A stretch of DNA of 64,000 nucleotides from CAZTPC01 sp964615565. Its GTDB lineage: Bacteria > Patescibacteriota > Saccharimonadia > Saccharimonadales > AWTP1-31. This document shows, piece after piece, positions 25,940 through 34,815 of the stretch (position 1 is its first letter; each line of letters begins with the position of its first letter). A model generated the notes under the pieces. That model worked only from the letters and a program-made list of their open reading frames with translations, made no database searches and had not been told where the DNA came from. The position numbers and the translations under genes were made by a program. Location of the stretch: positions 23,766 to 87,765 of the forward strand of contig CAZTPC010000001.1 of assembly GCA_964615565.1 (NCBI GenBank), written 5' to 3'.

Positions 25940-27157
25940 ATGTTTAAAAAACTTCTACGCCGGCTTTGGGCACCGCGGCATGCGTGGCGAGGTATAGATT
26001 TCGACGAACTGAGCGAGATCTATGTCTCCATGATGTTGCGCAGCCTTGCCACCAGTATGATGGGTATTTTTATTCCCATCTATCTATATAGATTGGGCCA
26101 TTCAGTACCAGAAATTATGAGTGTGTTCGGCTGCTATTTTAGTGTGCGTGTGTTGTTAGATTTAATCGCTGCACATACTACCGCTCGCATAGGGCCAAAA
26201 CACACCTTGGTTATTGGTCAGTTTTTGCAAATTGCTACCTCCGCTTTGTTTCTAACATTGCCAACGTTTGGCTGGCCTTTACTGTTACTAGGTATCTTTT
26301 GGGGCGGTGCAGCCAGCTTCTTCTTCGTACCATTCCATGTCGATTTTTCCAAGATCAAACATAAGGCACACGGTGGCAAAGAGTTGAGCTATGAACAAAT
26401 AATGGAGAAAGTTGGCTATGCACTTGGCCCAGTAATAAGTGGTATTGTTGCCACGCTGTTTGGCGCACAGTATATCTTCCTCGCTTCTGCAATCATGCTT
26501 ATAGCTGGTCTTTGGCCACTGTTCCGAACCCCGGAGCCAATGCAGCTTAAGCAAAAACTAGATTATGCTGGATTAGATTTTAAGAAAGTAAAACACGTCA
26601 TCCCTTCATATATCGGTTTGAACGTCGAGAACACCTTATGCTTAATGCTGTGGCCACTTTTTCTGGCGATGTTTGTTATCACCGATGGGACGGTATTCGC
26701 CGGGGTGGGCACTATGGCATCGATCTCCGTAGTGGCCTCTATATTGGCAGCCCACGCTATCGGAAAAACTGTCGACAATCACCAAGGGAGGTCGCTTTTG
26801 CGGTATAGCGCCATCGCAAATAGTCTGGTGTATATCGTCAGAGTATTTACTATCAGCTATCCAATGGCTCTCGCTACTAACATCGCTAACGAAGCTATCA
26901 CTATGGGGTATCGACTGCCATACACTAAGGCTGTCTACGATGCGGCTGACGATCTGCCTGGATATCGCATAGTCTTCATCAGCAGTATGGAGATTATAGG
27001 CTGCATAGCTAAAGCCAGTATGTGGTGGGTATTAACTGGGTTGGCATTGATTCTGACCGCCAAGCAAACTATTTACGTAGGCTTTGGTATCGCCGCCGTA
27101 GCATCGCTGATGATCATGACTGAGAAATTTAAAGCTCTTGAGCCAAAGAGAGCATAA
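25940..27157 (+). CDS. MFS-like transporter
   Basis: 405-residue polytopic membrane protein with about 11-12 helices and a central cytoplasmic loop (FSKIKHKAHGGKEL, FRTPEPMQ). The layout and FIPIYLYRLGHSVPEIMSVFG resemble the major facilitator superfamily, with the loop AHTTARIGPKHTLVIG between helices 2 and 3. Substrate unknown. A CATAAT lies 11 bases before the ATG. The next gene starts eight bases downstream and is probably co-transcribed. Confidence 0.75.
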   Translation: MFKKLLRRLWAPRHAWRGIDFDELSEIYVSMMLRSLATSMMGIFIPIYLYRLGHSVPEIMSVFGCYFSVRVLLDLIAAHTTARIGPKHTLVIGQFLQIATSALFLTLPTFGWPLLLLGIFWGGAASFFFVPFHVDFSKIKHKAHGGKELSYEQIMEKVGYALGPVISGIVATLFGAQYIFLASAIMLIAGLWPLFRTPEPMQLKQKLDYAGLDFKKVKHVIPSYIGLNVENTLCLMLWPLFLAMFVITDGTVFAGVGTMASISVVASILAAHAIGKTVDNHQGRSLLRYSAIANSLVYIVRVFTISYPMALATNIANEAITMGYRLPYTKAVYDAADDLPGYRIVFISSMEIIGCIAKASMWWVLTGLALILTAKQTIYVGFGIAAVASLMIMTEKFKALEPKRA

Positions 27158-27165
27158 TAAATATT

Positions 27166-27777
27166 ATGGATAAAAAGTTTTTTAAACACCTTTACAAAGC
27201 TACTCGGCATATACATATGTTCGCTTTCTTGGCGGTGGCAATTGTAAGTGGCGTTGTTTGTGTCATGGCGCTGCGCAACAACAACGTAACTGCTCTCCGG
27301 CTTCGAGATACTGTAAACCAGGTCGATAAAGATAACGGTGACGTAGAGACTGCCCTTAGGAATCTGCGGGCCTATATGTATAGCCATATGAACACCAATC
27401 TATCCACAGGACCGAACGCTATAAAGCCACCAATTCAGCTCAAGTATCGATATGAGCGGCTTCTTGAGGCTCAGCAGCAACAGGTGAGCGTAGAGAATGC
27501 AAAGATCTACTCAGATGCGCAGGCTGAGTGTGAGAAACAATTTCCTAAAGGACTGTCTGGAAGTGGCCGTATCCCTTGCGTGACTGAGTATATTAGCTCG
27601 CGAGGCGTTGCTCAGGAGCCAATCGAAGACAGCGCGTACAAGTTCGATTTCGTATCACCTCTCTGGTCGCCGGATCTGGCAGGTTGGACGCTAGTAATCT
27701 CGAGCGTGTCGCTTGCCTTATTTGCTCTGCGTTTTGTTATGGAACGCTGGATGAAGGCCGAACTCCGCGACCTCTAG
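27166..27777 (+). CDS. two-helix membrane protein, unknown function
   Basis: 203 residues: membrane helix near 18-35, an outer region of about 125 residues with helical, Gln-rich segments and two cysteines (ECEKQF, IPCVTEY), then a second helix near 172-192 and a basic cytoplasmic end. CATAAT sits seven bases before the ATG and overlaps the previous stop. Its stop overlaps the convergent regulator gene by four bases. No family recognised. Confidence 0.6.
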   Translation: MDKKFFKHLYKATRHIHMFAFLAVAIVSGVVCVMALRNNNVTALRLRDTVNQVDKDNGDVETALRNLRAYMYSHMNTNLSTGPNAIKPPIQLKYRYERLLEAQQQQVSVENAKIYSDAQAECEKQFPKGLSGSGRIPCVTEYISSRGVAQEPIEDSAYKFDFVSPLWSPDLAGWTLVISSVSLALFALRFVMERWMKAELRDL

Positions 27778-28463
27778 GCAGCTTCGGGTAGTCGGTGCTC
27801 TGGCGGCGTAACTTCGTGTAGTTCTCTAAAAATATCCAAAAGAGGCGAATCTGTTAGTTGGAATGTATGCCGCTTGTCGTGCCCTGGATCGACAACTCTA
27901 GTTACTAAGCCGGTTGCTTCTAGATCTTCAAAGACGTTGGTAACTGTACTTGCGCCATATCGGTAGTGAATCTCTCGGCTGAGTCCACTTGCAAAGAACG
28001 TTTTGTCCTCCTTTGTGCCAACCAGATACATGGCTATTTGTGGGCGAGGTGTATTGCCGAATAGTGTCTTGCCCATGTGTCGAGCAATACCAGGGTCAAT
28101 AGGGTGTCCATCTGTTGCTAGGCGAGGGAAGGTAGGGTCTAAGCTGGATAATGCTGCGTTGAATGGTCTCCACAGTTCTGAACGTGTGGTCGTATACCAG
28201 TGAATCATCGCGCTACTAGCTTTTCTTTGAGGGGTCAGTTGCCTTGTCAGGAGCCCTGTACTCACTAATCCTTCCAGGTGTGGACGACTCGATCCAGCTG
28301 GAATATGAAGTGCTTCGCTTATCTCTGGCAGGGTAAACTCTTTCTCGCCATCTTGAGCCATGAAACGGAGACAATCAGTAATTATACGAAAACGATATTC
28401 GTTTCCGAACAAGACTTTTCCTACCTGTTCAGGTGTGGGTAATTCTATTCCAGCGTTCGCCAT
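27774..28463 (-). CDS. regulator with two tandem winged-helix domains
   Basis: 229 residues. Two similar halves each begin LFGN (KVLFGNEYRFRI and KTLFGNTPRPQI) and continue into a helix-turn-helix and wing: EISEALHIPAGSSRPHLEGLVSTGLL and REIHYRYGASTVTNVFEDLEATGLV. The internal duplication suggests one chain binds DNA like an ArsR/MarR dimer. Promoter TTGCTA, 17 bases, CATACT (28473-28478) leaves nine bases to the ATG at 28463; a GTG at 28469 is an alternative start. Target genes unknown. Confidence 0.72.
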   Translation of the reverse strand: MANAGIELPTPEQVGKVLFGNEYRFRIITDCLRFMAQDGEKEFTLPEISEALHIPAGSSRPHLEGLVSTGLLTRQLTPQRKASSAMIHWYTTTRSELWRPFNAALSSLDPTFPRLATDGHPIDPGIARHMGKTLFGNTPRPQIAMYLVGTKEDKTFFASGLSREIHYRYGASTVTNVFEDLEATGLVTRVVDPGHDKRHTFQLTDSPLLDIFRELHEVTPPEHRLPEAA

Positions 28464-28564
28464 GATCACGACAGTATGGCATAGCTAGTTTTTTGTAGCA
28501 ATACCCTGTTGTTATCTGTAAAATCGGCGACAGGGGTAGACCGATGTAAAAGTGGCATTTCTTG

Positions 28565-28594
28565 TTGACAGAGGTTGAGCCACCGGAGTATCTT
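28565..28594 (+). promoter_or_regulatory. promoter of the 65-residue protein gene
   Basis: TTGACA (28565-28570), 18 bases, TATCTT (28589-28594). A perfect -35 box. The message would start near 28601 and carry a purine-rich ribosome site (AGAGAGGGAG) eight bases before the ATG at 28635. Confidence 0.6.
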
Positions 28595-28634
28595 AGGGGT
28601 GCACTAGTAACGTATAAGAGAGGGAGACAAATCT

Positions 28635-28832
28635 ATGGCTTACAGTCACACAAACTCAAAAGGAGTAACTTACTACCTTAACTCAAAGGCAGTTGTACTT
28701 CGCGGTGGTAAAGAGCAGACTATCTATTACTTCAGCAAGGACGAGCGTCCTGAAGCTACTGATCTACCAGCGGGTATGGAAGTTAACGAAAACCCACGTA
28801 ACGGTTTCCTTACCGTTAAGCGAACCAAGTAA
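28635..28832 (+). CDS. small conserved protein, probably abundant
   Basis: 65 residues: MAYSHTNSKGVTYYLNSK, then VVLRGGKEQTIYYFSKDER and a closing GFLTVKRTK. The alternating hydrophobic pattern suggests a small beta-rich fold. Similar short proteins are common in CPR genomes, from memory, without a known role. A perfect -35 box, a strong ribosome site and a strong terminator all point to a highly expressed single-gene unit. Confidence 0.72.
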   Translation: MAYSHTNSKGVTYYLNSKAVVLRGGKEQTIYYFSKDERPEATDLPAGMEVNENPRNGFLTVKRTK

Positions 28833-28854
28833 GTATAACTACTTGTTTCACACC

Positions 28855-28884
28855 AGACCCGGGGACCACCCGGGTCTTTTGTTT
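28855..28884 (+). terminator. intrinsic terminator after the 65-residue protein gene
   Basis: AGACCCGGG (28855-28863), loop GACCA, CCCGGGTCT (28869-28877), then TTTTGTTT. Nine perfect, GC-rich pairs. It runs to the end of the convergent glycosyltransferase gene. Confidence 0.85.
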
Positions 28885-29731
28885 ATTCCTGAGTTTGGGC
28901 GTTGGCCCCGAGACCATGGTCGGCATACATATCGATGCGATCAAGACGACCGGTCTTCTGTCCTAAATACTGACGGACAAATGTCGCTACGCTATCATAG
29001 CGATCGCCGTCGGTGAGTACGATAGCTGCCGGATCGGTTATGGCGATTTGCCTGCCTGTCGTGGTAAAAATACATCCCCCAAGTACTACGTCGCAAGGGA
29101 AGGCCTTGTCATCTTGCTCTAGTATGCGGTGCAAGACATGATCGCGGTAGTCAAGCTGGACGTGGCAGTTGCCGCCACGATATAGCGGGCGGGCGCCATA
29201 CACTTTCCGCAGCCTATCTCTCGATAGGGCTCGAAAGCTTCTTAATGCATCTGTTGCCGGACTCGGTCCGTTAAAGAAAACGGTAGTACCAAAGGCGACT
29301 CCTCCTAGTGCGGGTGAGAGGTTCGCACGTCCAAGCATAGTCTCAACCCACTTTTTACCAGGAATGCAGTCAGCGTCAGTAATCATAAGGGGACTTATGC
29401 CTCGTGTTTGGCGGATATGCTGCAAGCCAATCTTGTAGGCCAGCATCTGACCCCGCCCAGTTGTTAATACCGTGGCTCCCATTTCCGCTGCAACTTCGGC
29501 AGTCCCATCCGGAGAACCGCTGTCGACTACAACCGGTTCAACGTCTACCGACGAACGTGCTAATGCTGCCAGCGTAACTGGTAGGTCGTCGGTTTCATTG
29601 TAAGTAGGTATGATTACGGGGATACCTTCACCTGGCGTAAACGCCGCACGAGTAAAGTCTCCAAATTCTAAGCTCACCTCCGAACCGGGGCGACCACGTT
29701 GCTTTACTACCTCTAGATAACTTACAGACAT
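28883..29731 (-). CDS. family 2 glycosyltransferase
   Basis: GT-A fold nucleotide-sugar transferase. Shows VIIPTYNETDDLPVTL near the start, VVVDSGSPDGTAEVA, the metal-binding ITDADC, and a later YRGGNC/ FPCDVVLGG region. 282 residues from the chosen ATG. No membrane helix is evident, so it is cytoplasmic or peripheral. Promoter TTGCTT, 17 bases, TTTAAT (29744-29772) leaves 12 bases to this ATG; the longer frame from 29791 would start with TTG upstream of the promoter. Acceptor unknown; envelope polysaccharide is a guess. Confidence 0.82.
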   Translation of the reverse strand: MSVSYLEVVKQRGRPGSEVSLEFGDFTRAAFTPGEGIPVIIPTYNETDDLPVTLAALARSSVDVEPVVVDSGSPDGTAEVAAEMGATVLTTGRGQMLAYKIGLQHIRQTRGISPLMITDADCIPGKKWVETMLGRANLSPALGGVAFGTTVFFNGPSPATDALRSFRALSRDRLRKVYGARPLYRGGNCHVQLDYRDHVLHRILEQDDKAFPCDVVLGGCIFTTTGRQIAITDPAAIVLTDGDRYDSVATFVRQYLGQKTGRLDRIDMYADHGLGANAQTQE

Positions 29732-29743
29732 ATGAATTTGCTT

Positions 29744-29772
29744 ATTAAACACTCGTTGAGACAGGAAAGCAA
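29744..29772 (-). promoter_or_regulatory. promoter of the glycosyltransferase gene
   Basis: Minus strand TTGCTT (29767-29772), 17 bases, TTTAAT (29744-29749), 12 bases before the ATG at 29731. Confidence 0.5.
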
Positions 29773-29784
29773 GTTGATTATTAA

Positions 29785-29812
29785 TTAACAAGTTAAGCTC
29801 GTTTGATATAGT
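29785..29812 (+). promoter_or_regulatory. promoter of the ABC-2 transporter operon
   Basis: TTAACA (29785-29790), 16 bases, TATAGT (29807-29812), six bases before the ATG at 29819. Divergent from the glycosyltransferase promoter. Confidence 0.5.
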
Positions 29813-29818
29813 GGATGT

Positions 29819-30598
29819 ATGACAAAAGCAAACAAAGCTGCCAGTCGACCAATGCTCGAGGTTACTGGCCTTACTAAGAAATACGATGATAAAACTGTCG
29901 TAAAGGGCATAAGCTTTACTGTTAAGAAGGGAGAGATCTTCGGGATTCTCGGCCCGAACGGAGCCGGTAAGACAACAACATTAGAAATGATTGAAACGCT
30001 TCGAGAGATCGATGGTGGTCAGGCGCTAGTTGATGGCGTAGACGTAGCCGAAAACCCTCAGGTAGTAAAGTTTATCATTGGAGTACAGCCACAGAGCCCT
30101 GCGTTTATGAGCAATGTAAAGCTAACTGAACAGTTAGAGCAAATGGCTAGCGCGTATGGTGTAAAGGTGAATGCCAAGAAGCTTTTAGATGAGGTAAACC
30201 TAGGTGACAAAGCTAATGCCTATGTAGAGAACCTGTCTGGAGGTCAAAAACAACGCTTTAGCGTAATTGCTTCGCTAGTCCATGAGCCAAAAGTTTTTTT
30301 TCTGGACGAACCGACCACTGGCCTTGATCCACAAGCACGCCGTCACCTCTGGGATTTAATACGAGAGATACAGGCAAAGGGGGTCACCGTGATACTTACG
30401 ACTCACTATATGGACGAAGCCGAGCTACTGTGTGACCGAGTGGCTATCATGGATAGTGGCAAGATTGTCACTATTGATACTCCTGCAAACCTTATCAAAC
30501 AATTGTTATCTCGAGGCTTTAAGAAGAACCAAAAGGTTCAGCAGGCTAATCTAGAAGATGTTTTTATCGACCTAACTGGCAAGGAGTTGGAGGATTAA
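29819..30598 (+). CDS. ABC-2 type transporter, ATP-binding protein
   Basis: 259 residues. Walker A GPNGAGKT (45-52), Q-loop region VQPQSPA, signature LSGGQKQR, Walker B VFFLDEPTTGLD, and switch His in TTHYMDEAE. This is the DrrA/CcmA-like exporter group that moves drugs, lipids or polysaccharides. The ATG follows TATAGT by six bases. The permease begins one base after the stop, so the pair forms a two-gene exporter operon. Substrate unknown; the nearby divergent glycosyltransferase may be coincidental. Confidence 0.92.
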   Translation: MTKANKAASRPMLEVTGLTKKYDDKTVVKGISFTVKKGEIFGILGPNGAGKTTTLEMIETLREIDGGQALVDGVDVAENPQVVKFIIGVQPQSPAFMSNVKLTEQLEQMASAYGVKVNAKKLLDEVNLGDKANAYVENLSGGQKQRFSVIASLVHEPKVFFLDEPTTGLDPQARRHLWDLIREIQAKGVTVILTTHYMDEAELLCDRVAIMDSGKIVTIDTPANLIKQLLSRGFKKNQKVQQANLEDVFIDLTGKELED

Positions 30599-30599
30599 T

Positions 30600-31700
30600 A
30601 TGAACTTTCTAGCTATAAAAACCTTTGCAAAAATCGCTGTTCGCCGTGCGTTCCGCGACAAAACAGCAATATTCTTTGTCTTTATGTTTCCGTTAATTTT
30701 TCTGTTTATCTTTGGTGGGATATTTGGGGGTAATAATGACCTTAGCTTCAAGATTGGTTTTGTGAATGAATCACAATCAACAATTGCCAAGCAACTCACC
30801 GAGCAGGCCAGCAAAGGGAAAATCTTCGAGATTGATCAGAAGATCACATCTCTAGATAACGGCAGAGAAAAGATGCGTCGTGGTCAGCTGGACGCAATTG
30901 TAGTATTACCGAAAGATTTTGGAGAGAAGGCTGCGGCAGCTACACCAAGTGGAACTGCTCAGGTGTATTACATCCAGAACAGTGAACAGGCCGCAAATAC
31001 TTTGATAACAGTCCTAGATAAGCAGCTCCAAGCTGTTAACGGGCAATTCGTAAATACCGAGATGCCATTTAAGGCGGAAGGTAAAGTGTTGAGTACACCC
31101 GGGCTTAGCCGCTTCGACTATACCTTTGCAGGGCTACTTGGGTTTTCTATTATTGGCTTAGGAATATTTGGTCCTGTAAACATCTTCCCAGAACTTAAGA
31201 AGCAGGGAGTCTTACGTCGTTTACGTACCACGCCGCTTCGAGTGTCTGAATACTTCCTGTCGAATGTTATCTCGCAAACAGTCATTGGGTTGGTCTCAGT
31301 AGCTATACAGTTCTTAGTCGCAATGGTATTCTTCGACCTTAAAATTAGCGGTAACATTATTGAGCTAGCAATATACATAATAATTAGCATTACCACCATT
31401 CTTGGCGTCGGACTTGCTATTGGTGGCTGGGCGCGCAACGAGCAGCAGTCTGCGCCGCTAACAAACATTGTAGTTTTCCCTATGATGTTCCTTTCCGGTA
31501 CCTTCTTCCCCCGCTACCTCATGCCAGAATGGCTTCAGAATGTATCTACTTTCTTACCACTAACTCCTGTAATCGATGGTGTACGATTGATTGCAACCGA
31601 AGGTAAGGGTTTGTTAGAGCTTGGACCTCAACTTGGCATCATGGCTGTATGGATAGTTGTTGTGTATACCATTGCATTCAACGTTTTCCGTTGGGAGTAG
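30600..31700 (+). CDS. ABC-2 type transporter permease
   Basis: 366 residues: one N-terminal helix (about 22-42), an outer domain of about 130 residues with a YhgE/Pip-like layout (FVNESQSTIAKQL, RRGQLDAIVVLPKDF), then five helices in the C-terminal half. The coupling region ELKKQGVLRRLRTTPL and FLSGTFFPRYLMPEWL are typical of ABC-2 permeases. Partner of the ATPase just upstream. Confidence 0.9.
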   Translation: MNFLAIKTFAKIAVRRAFRDKTAIFFVFMFPLIFLFIFGGIFGGNNDLSFKIGFVNESQSTIAKQLTEQASKGKIFEIDQKITSLDNGREKMRRGQLDAIVVLPKDFGEKAAAATPSGTAQVYYIQNSEQAANTLITVLDKQLQAVNGQFVNTEMPFKAEGKVLSTPGLSRFDYTFAGLLGFSIIGLGIFGPVNIFPELKKQGVLRRLRTTPLRVSEYFLSNVISQTVIGLVSVAIQFLVAMVFFDLKISGNIIELAIYIIISITTILGVGLAIGGWARNEQQSAPLTNIVVFPMMFLSGTFFPRYLMPEWLQNVSTFLPLTPVIDGVRLIATEGKGLLELGPQLGIMAVWIVVVYTIAFNVFRWE

Positions 31701-31767
31701 CAGGTATCAGCTCATCGTAGTGAGAAATCTCATAGGCTGTTAATACCATATGTGATACATGTGATAT

Positions 31768-32262
31768 ATGGGCACCAAGAAACGAAAAGGCAATACAAAG
31801 GGCGGCGGTGTATTACCGCCCGAGATCCGCTATTTTGGACCTGGCTACGAAGAAACACAGCGCCAGCTCGACGAAGGGGCCGACCCAAGGGTGCTGCAAA
31901 CCCTTGGATTTCCGGTAGCTGAAGACGGTGGCCCGGACTCTTCGGTAGCGCAGTTCCGAAAGGCTACTGTGGCGGATCGTCCCAAGCGGTGGATACCCAA
32001 CGAACCAGATGGCACAGATGACTCAGGCACACCGATATCTGAGCCGCTCCATTTGAGGTATCCAGATGTGTATGTTGAGGTTGACGAGGACGGTGTTGAG
32101 TTAGATGTGGCTGATCCTGATGACAGGCCAGGCGTAAGATCAGATACTGGAGCAGAAGTGATTGCCATTGACGCCGATGTGGCCTTTGCCCCAAATGCAC
32201 TAGAGAAGAGGCTAGCCCAAGGTCGTCATCCTAGCACAACAGAGGTATCTGACAATACATAA
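31768..32262 (+). CDS. hypothetical acidic protein, 164 residues
   Basis: Begins with a basic stretch (GTKKRKGNTKGGG) and is otherwise acidic, Pro- and Asp-rich (VYVEVDEDGVELDVADPDDRPG), probably disordered. No signal peptide or membrane helix and no known family. GATACA lies eight bases before the ATG. It stands alone between the ABC-2 operon and another unknown gene. Confidence 0.55.
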   Translation: MGTKKRKGNTKGGGVLPPEIRYFGPGYEETQRQLDEGADPRVLQTLGFPVAEDGGPDSSVAQFRKATVADRPKRWIPNEPDGTDDSGTPISEPLHLRYPDVYVEVDEDGVELDVADPDDRPGVRSDTGAEVIAIDADVAFAPNALEKRLAQGRHPSTTEVSDNT

Positions 32263-32265
32263 GTA

Positions 32266-32294
32266 TTGATTTAAGATAAGCTTTATGATATGAT
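32266..32294 (+). promoter_or_regulatory. promoter of the 175-residue hypothetical gene
   Basis: TTGATT (32266-32271), 17 bases, TATGAT (32289-32294), nine bases before the ATG at 32304. Confidence 0.55.
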
Positions 32295-32303
32295 ATAGAC
32301 ATA

Positions 32304-32831
32304 ATGCCAACACCAAAACGTACCAATAGAACAGGATCATCGTCACGATCTCACAGAGGTCGTAGAGGAGCTGGCCGAGATATGGCAGTATCAACCGGTT
32401 TTGCACTTCACTCCAAGGGTCCTGTAGCTGGTGAAGTAGTCGCGGAGATGATCCGTGCAACCGGAAACATAGAAAGTCCAGACGCCTTAAAATTTCAAAA
32501 AGATATTGGCGGTATTGCAACAGCTTACTTACATGGGGAATCAATACCGGCGCCCGAAGAGCCTGTAGAAGAACTTGTTAAAGAAGTCTGGCTCATGACC
32601 CCAGAAGAGCTAGCCGAACGACGTGCAAAGGTTGCAGGAGTCCGGTCGCAAGTTGAGGCGATTCGTCGACAAAAGCAAGAAGTTGCACAGGTAGCAGCAG
32701 AAGAAGTTTTTATTCCTACCGACAGGCAGATTGAAATTGCTGATACAGCCGCAATGCTAGCAGCCCGTGCAATGTACTTCCAGGCCGTTCAGGACGGACA
32801 TATTACCAAGATCCCAGAACAGTTTAGTTAA
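32304..32831 (+). CDS. hypothetical protein, 175 residues
   Basis: A strongly basic, Ser/Arg-rich head (PKRTNRTGSSSRSHRGRRG) precedes a helical body with a coiled-coil-like stretch (EELAERRAKVAGVRSQVEAIRRQKQEV). It might bind nucleic acid through the head; there is no direct evidence. Promoter TTGATT-17-TATGAT ends nine bases before the ATG. The dus gene follows 15 bases after the stop with its own -10 element. Confidence 0.58.
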   Translation: MPTPKRTNRTGSSSRSHRGRRGAGRDMAVSTGFALHSKGPVAGEVVAEMIRATGNIESPDALKFQKDIGGIATAYLHGESIPAPEEPVEELVKEVWLMTPEELAERRAKVAGVRSQVEAIRRQKQEVAQVAAEEVFIPTDRQIEIADTAAMLAARAMYFQAVQDGHITKIPEQFS

Positions 32832-32845
32832 GGTATACTTACCAG

Positions 32846-33829
32846 ATGGCCAGAACAGATCTAACAGATATAGCTCAAGACCTATCGAGCAATCAGAAAG
32901 GTCCTTTTTTTATTTTGGCGCCCATGGACGATGTGACTGACACGGTATTTCGTCAGATCATTGCCGGTACAGCTGCGCCCGATCTGTTCTTTACCGAATT
33001 CGTGAATGTCGACGGGTTACAAAGTCCTGGTCGCGAGAAGATTATTCATAAACTGCAGTTCACCGATAAAGAACGGCCGCTCATCGCCCAGGTGTGGGGC
33101 AAAAATCCCGATAACTACCGAGAAGTTGCCAAGCAGATTAAAGAGATGGGCTTTGTTGGGATCGATATCAATATGGGGTGTCCCGCTAAACCTGTTGTCC
33201 AGAATGGCTGCTGCAGCGCACTTATCAATAACCGTGAACTAGCTGGAGACATCATCAAAGCTGTCCGTGAAGGTGCGGGCCCAGACTTCCCAATTAGCGT
33301 AAAAACTCGTATCGGTTTTGGGCAAGTAGATCTAACCTGGATCGAGTTCCTGCTTAGCCACGATATCGACATGCTGACCGTTCATGGTCGTACCGTACGG
33401 GAAATGTCCAAAGTACCAGCACACTGGGATATCATTGGCGAGGTAGTGAAACTCCGCGACAAGATAGCACCAAAGGTGTTAATCGTCGGAAACGGCGACG
33501 TCGAAAGTCGGGCCCAAGGCGAACGGCTTGCCAAACAGTACGGGATAGACGGCATTATGATTGGGCGGGGAGTATTCCACGACCCTTATGTTTTTGCTCA
33601 GCAAACTCCGTGGGCAGACATGACTAAAGAGCAAAAGATCGACCTATTTATCAAGCATGTAGAATTGTTTGCCAAAACTTGGGAAAACGCTCAACGCCGG
33701 ATGGTTACACTCAACAAGTTCTGCAAAATCTATGTCGAAGGGTTCTCTGGCGCAAAAGAATTGCGTGAGCAGCTAATGACCACCGAGAGTATCGACCAGC
33801 TATTACACATACTTGCCGAGAACAGATAA
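32846..33829 (+). CDS. dus: tRNA-dihydrouridine synthase
   Basis: FMN-dependent reduction of uridine to dihydrouridine in tRNA D-loops. TIM-barrel signatures: LAPMDDVTDTVFRQ at the start, INMGCPAKPVVQNGCCSAL with the catalytic Cys, ISVKTRIGF, LTVHGRTVREM, and VGNGDVES / GIMIGRGVFHDP for FMN phosphate. 327 residues, normal for the family; the DusA/B/C subtype is not assigned. TATACT (32834-32839) ends six bases before the ATG. Confidence 0.92.
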   Translation: MARTDLTDIAQDLSSNQKGPFFILAPMDDVTDTVFRQIIAGTAAPDLFFTEFVNVDGLQSPGREKIIHKLQFTDKERPLIAQVWGKNPDNYREVAKQIKEMGFVGIDINMGCPAKPVVQNGCCSALINNRELAGDIIKAVREGAGPDFPISVKTRIGFGQVDLTWIEFLLSHDIDMLTVHGRTVREMSKVPAHWDIIGEVVKLRDKIAPKVLIVGNGDVESRAQGERLAKQYGIDGIMIGRGVFHDPYVFAQQTPWADMTKEQKIDLFIKHVELFAKTWENAQRRMVTLNKFCKIYVEGFSGAKELREQLMTTESIDQLLHILAENR

Positions 33830-33837
33830 AGCCGAAG

Positions 33838-34440
33838 CTACCGCCTAGTCAGTTGCTGTCTCAGAGTAGATGGTGAGAGTATACGTATAGTTCGACTCTT
33901 CATGCTGACAACTCCTTGGCTACTCAGGTGACGGATAAGTTTATTCACCGTCTCCCTAGTGCTACTGACTGATTGCGCTAACTGTCTATGGGTAATCGGT
34001 AGGCTAATAACTGTTTGATCATCGTTAGTCCGTCCGTATTGATTTGCCAGGTACAGTAGGCGAGCAACCAGACGTCGGTGGACATCTTTATAGCTCATGC
34101 CAGCCAAACGTACTGCCAGCAGTCTATTCTGGGCCTGCAATTGCTCGACATAGTCCATGTGGGTCATATCAAACGACTCAATAGGCAGCCGCAGTAAAGA
34201 GACATTACCTACACATCGGAACTGAAATGTTAAACCTGGTAATAGGTTTTTGTCGTGCTTAAGAACATGGCTATCAATAATATCTCCACGTTTATAGAAC
34301 TGAATATTCGTCTCCTGTCCGTCTACTATAGCTTCAAGGGCAACTGTACCGCTCCCAATCATATACACCTCTCGGTTAGGTGCTAGTACTGCGTTATTCC
34401 TGAATTGTAGTTTGTCGGCTGACTTGAATAGTGTTTTCAC
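33838..34440 (-). CDS. Crp/Fnr-family transcription regulator
   Basis: 200 residues: N-terminal cyclic-nucleotide-binding-like beta roll (EVYMIGSGTVALEAI, YKRGDIID), a dimer helix (YVEQLQAQNRLLAVRL) and a C-terminal winged helix (ITHRQLAQSVSSTRETVNKLIRHLSSQG). No Fe-S cysteine cluster, so not an FNR oxygen sensor. The start is GTG at 34440, chosen for the perfect AAGGAGG six bases upstream; the frame could extend to a TTG at 34470 without support. Ligand and regulon unknown. The gene is convergent with dus. Confidence 0.85.
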   Translation of the reverse strand: MKTLFKSADKLQFRNNAVLAPNREVYMIGSGTVALEAIVDGQETNIQFYKRGDIIDSHVLKHDKNLLPGLTFQFRCVGNVSLLRLPIESFDMTHMDYVEQLQAQNRLLAVRLAGMSYKDVHRRLVARLLYLANQYGRTNDDQTVISLPITHRQLAQSVSSTRETVNKLIRHLSSQGVVSMKSRTIRILSPSTLRQQLTRR

Positions 34441-34653
34441 TGTAGACCTCCTTGCCGTAGGTACTATCAAACCATATCTAGAAGTGTATGAAAGTGAAGA
34501 ATCTAACAGGTCCCATGTGTCGTGTAGTACTTATCTAGAACGAGTGAGACAAAAGTGTAAGATAAATTACATGTTTTTGCCGAAAACCATTACCTTTTCA
34601 TCGTGCTTAAGGTATTCTATATGTAATTAGAGTGTAATGTCAGGAGACCTTTG

Positions 34654-34788
34654 ATGGCCACCATCAAAATAAACACAAAGTTTACCAGGGAGGGTAGAGT
34701 GTCACGTTTATCATCATTAGTTAGTATTTCGCGCCGAGCAAGTGTAATGCTTATGGCGCTTGTTTTTACTGAATTCTCGCCATGGTAA
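34654..34788 (+). CDS. possible 44-residue small protein
   Basis: Frame MATIKINTKFTREGR... ending FSPW. AGGAG lies seven bases before the ATG. The peptide is basic in its first two thirds and hydrophobic near VMLMALVFTEF, so it may associate with membrane. TTTGATGG/CCATCAAA forms an eight-pair hairpin containing the start codon. Its stop is 27 bases before the DUF1801 gene, with that gene's ribosome site between. No family recognised. Confidence 0.4.
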   Translation: MATIKINTKFTREGRVSRLSSLVSISRRASVMLMALVFTEFSPW

Positions 34789-34815
34789 ACTGTGGAGGAT
34801 AAGAGGATATGAATT

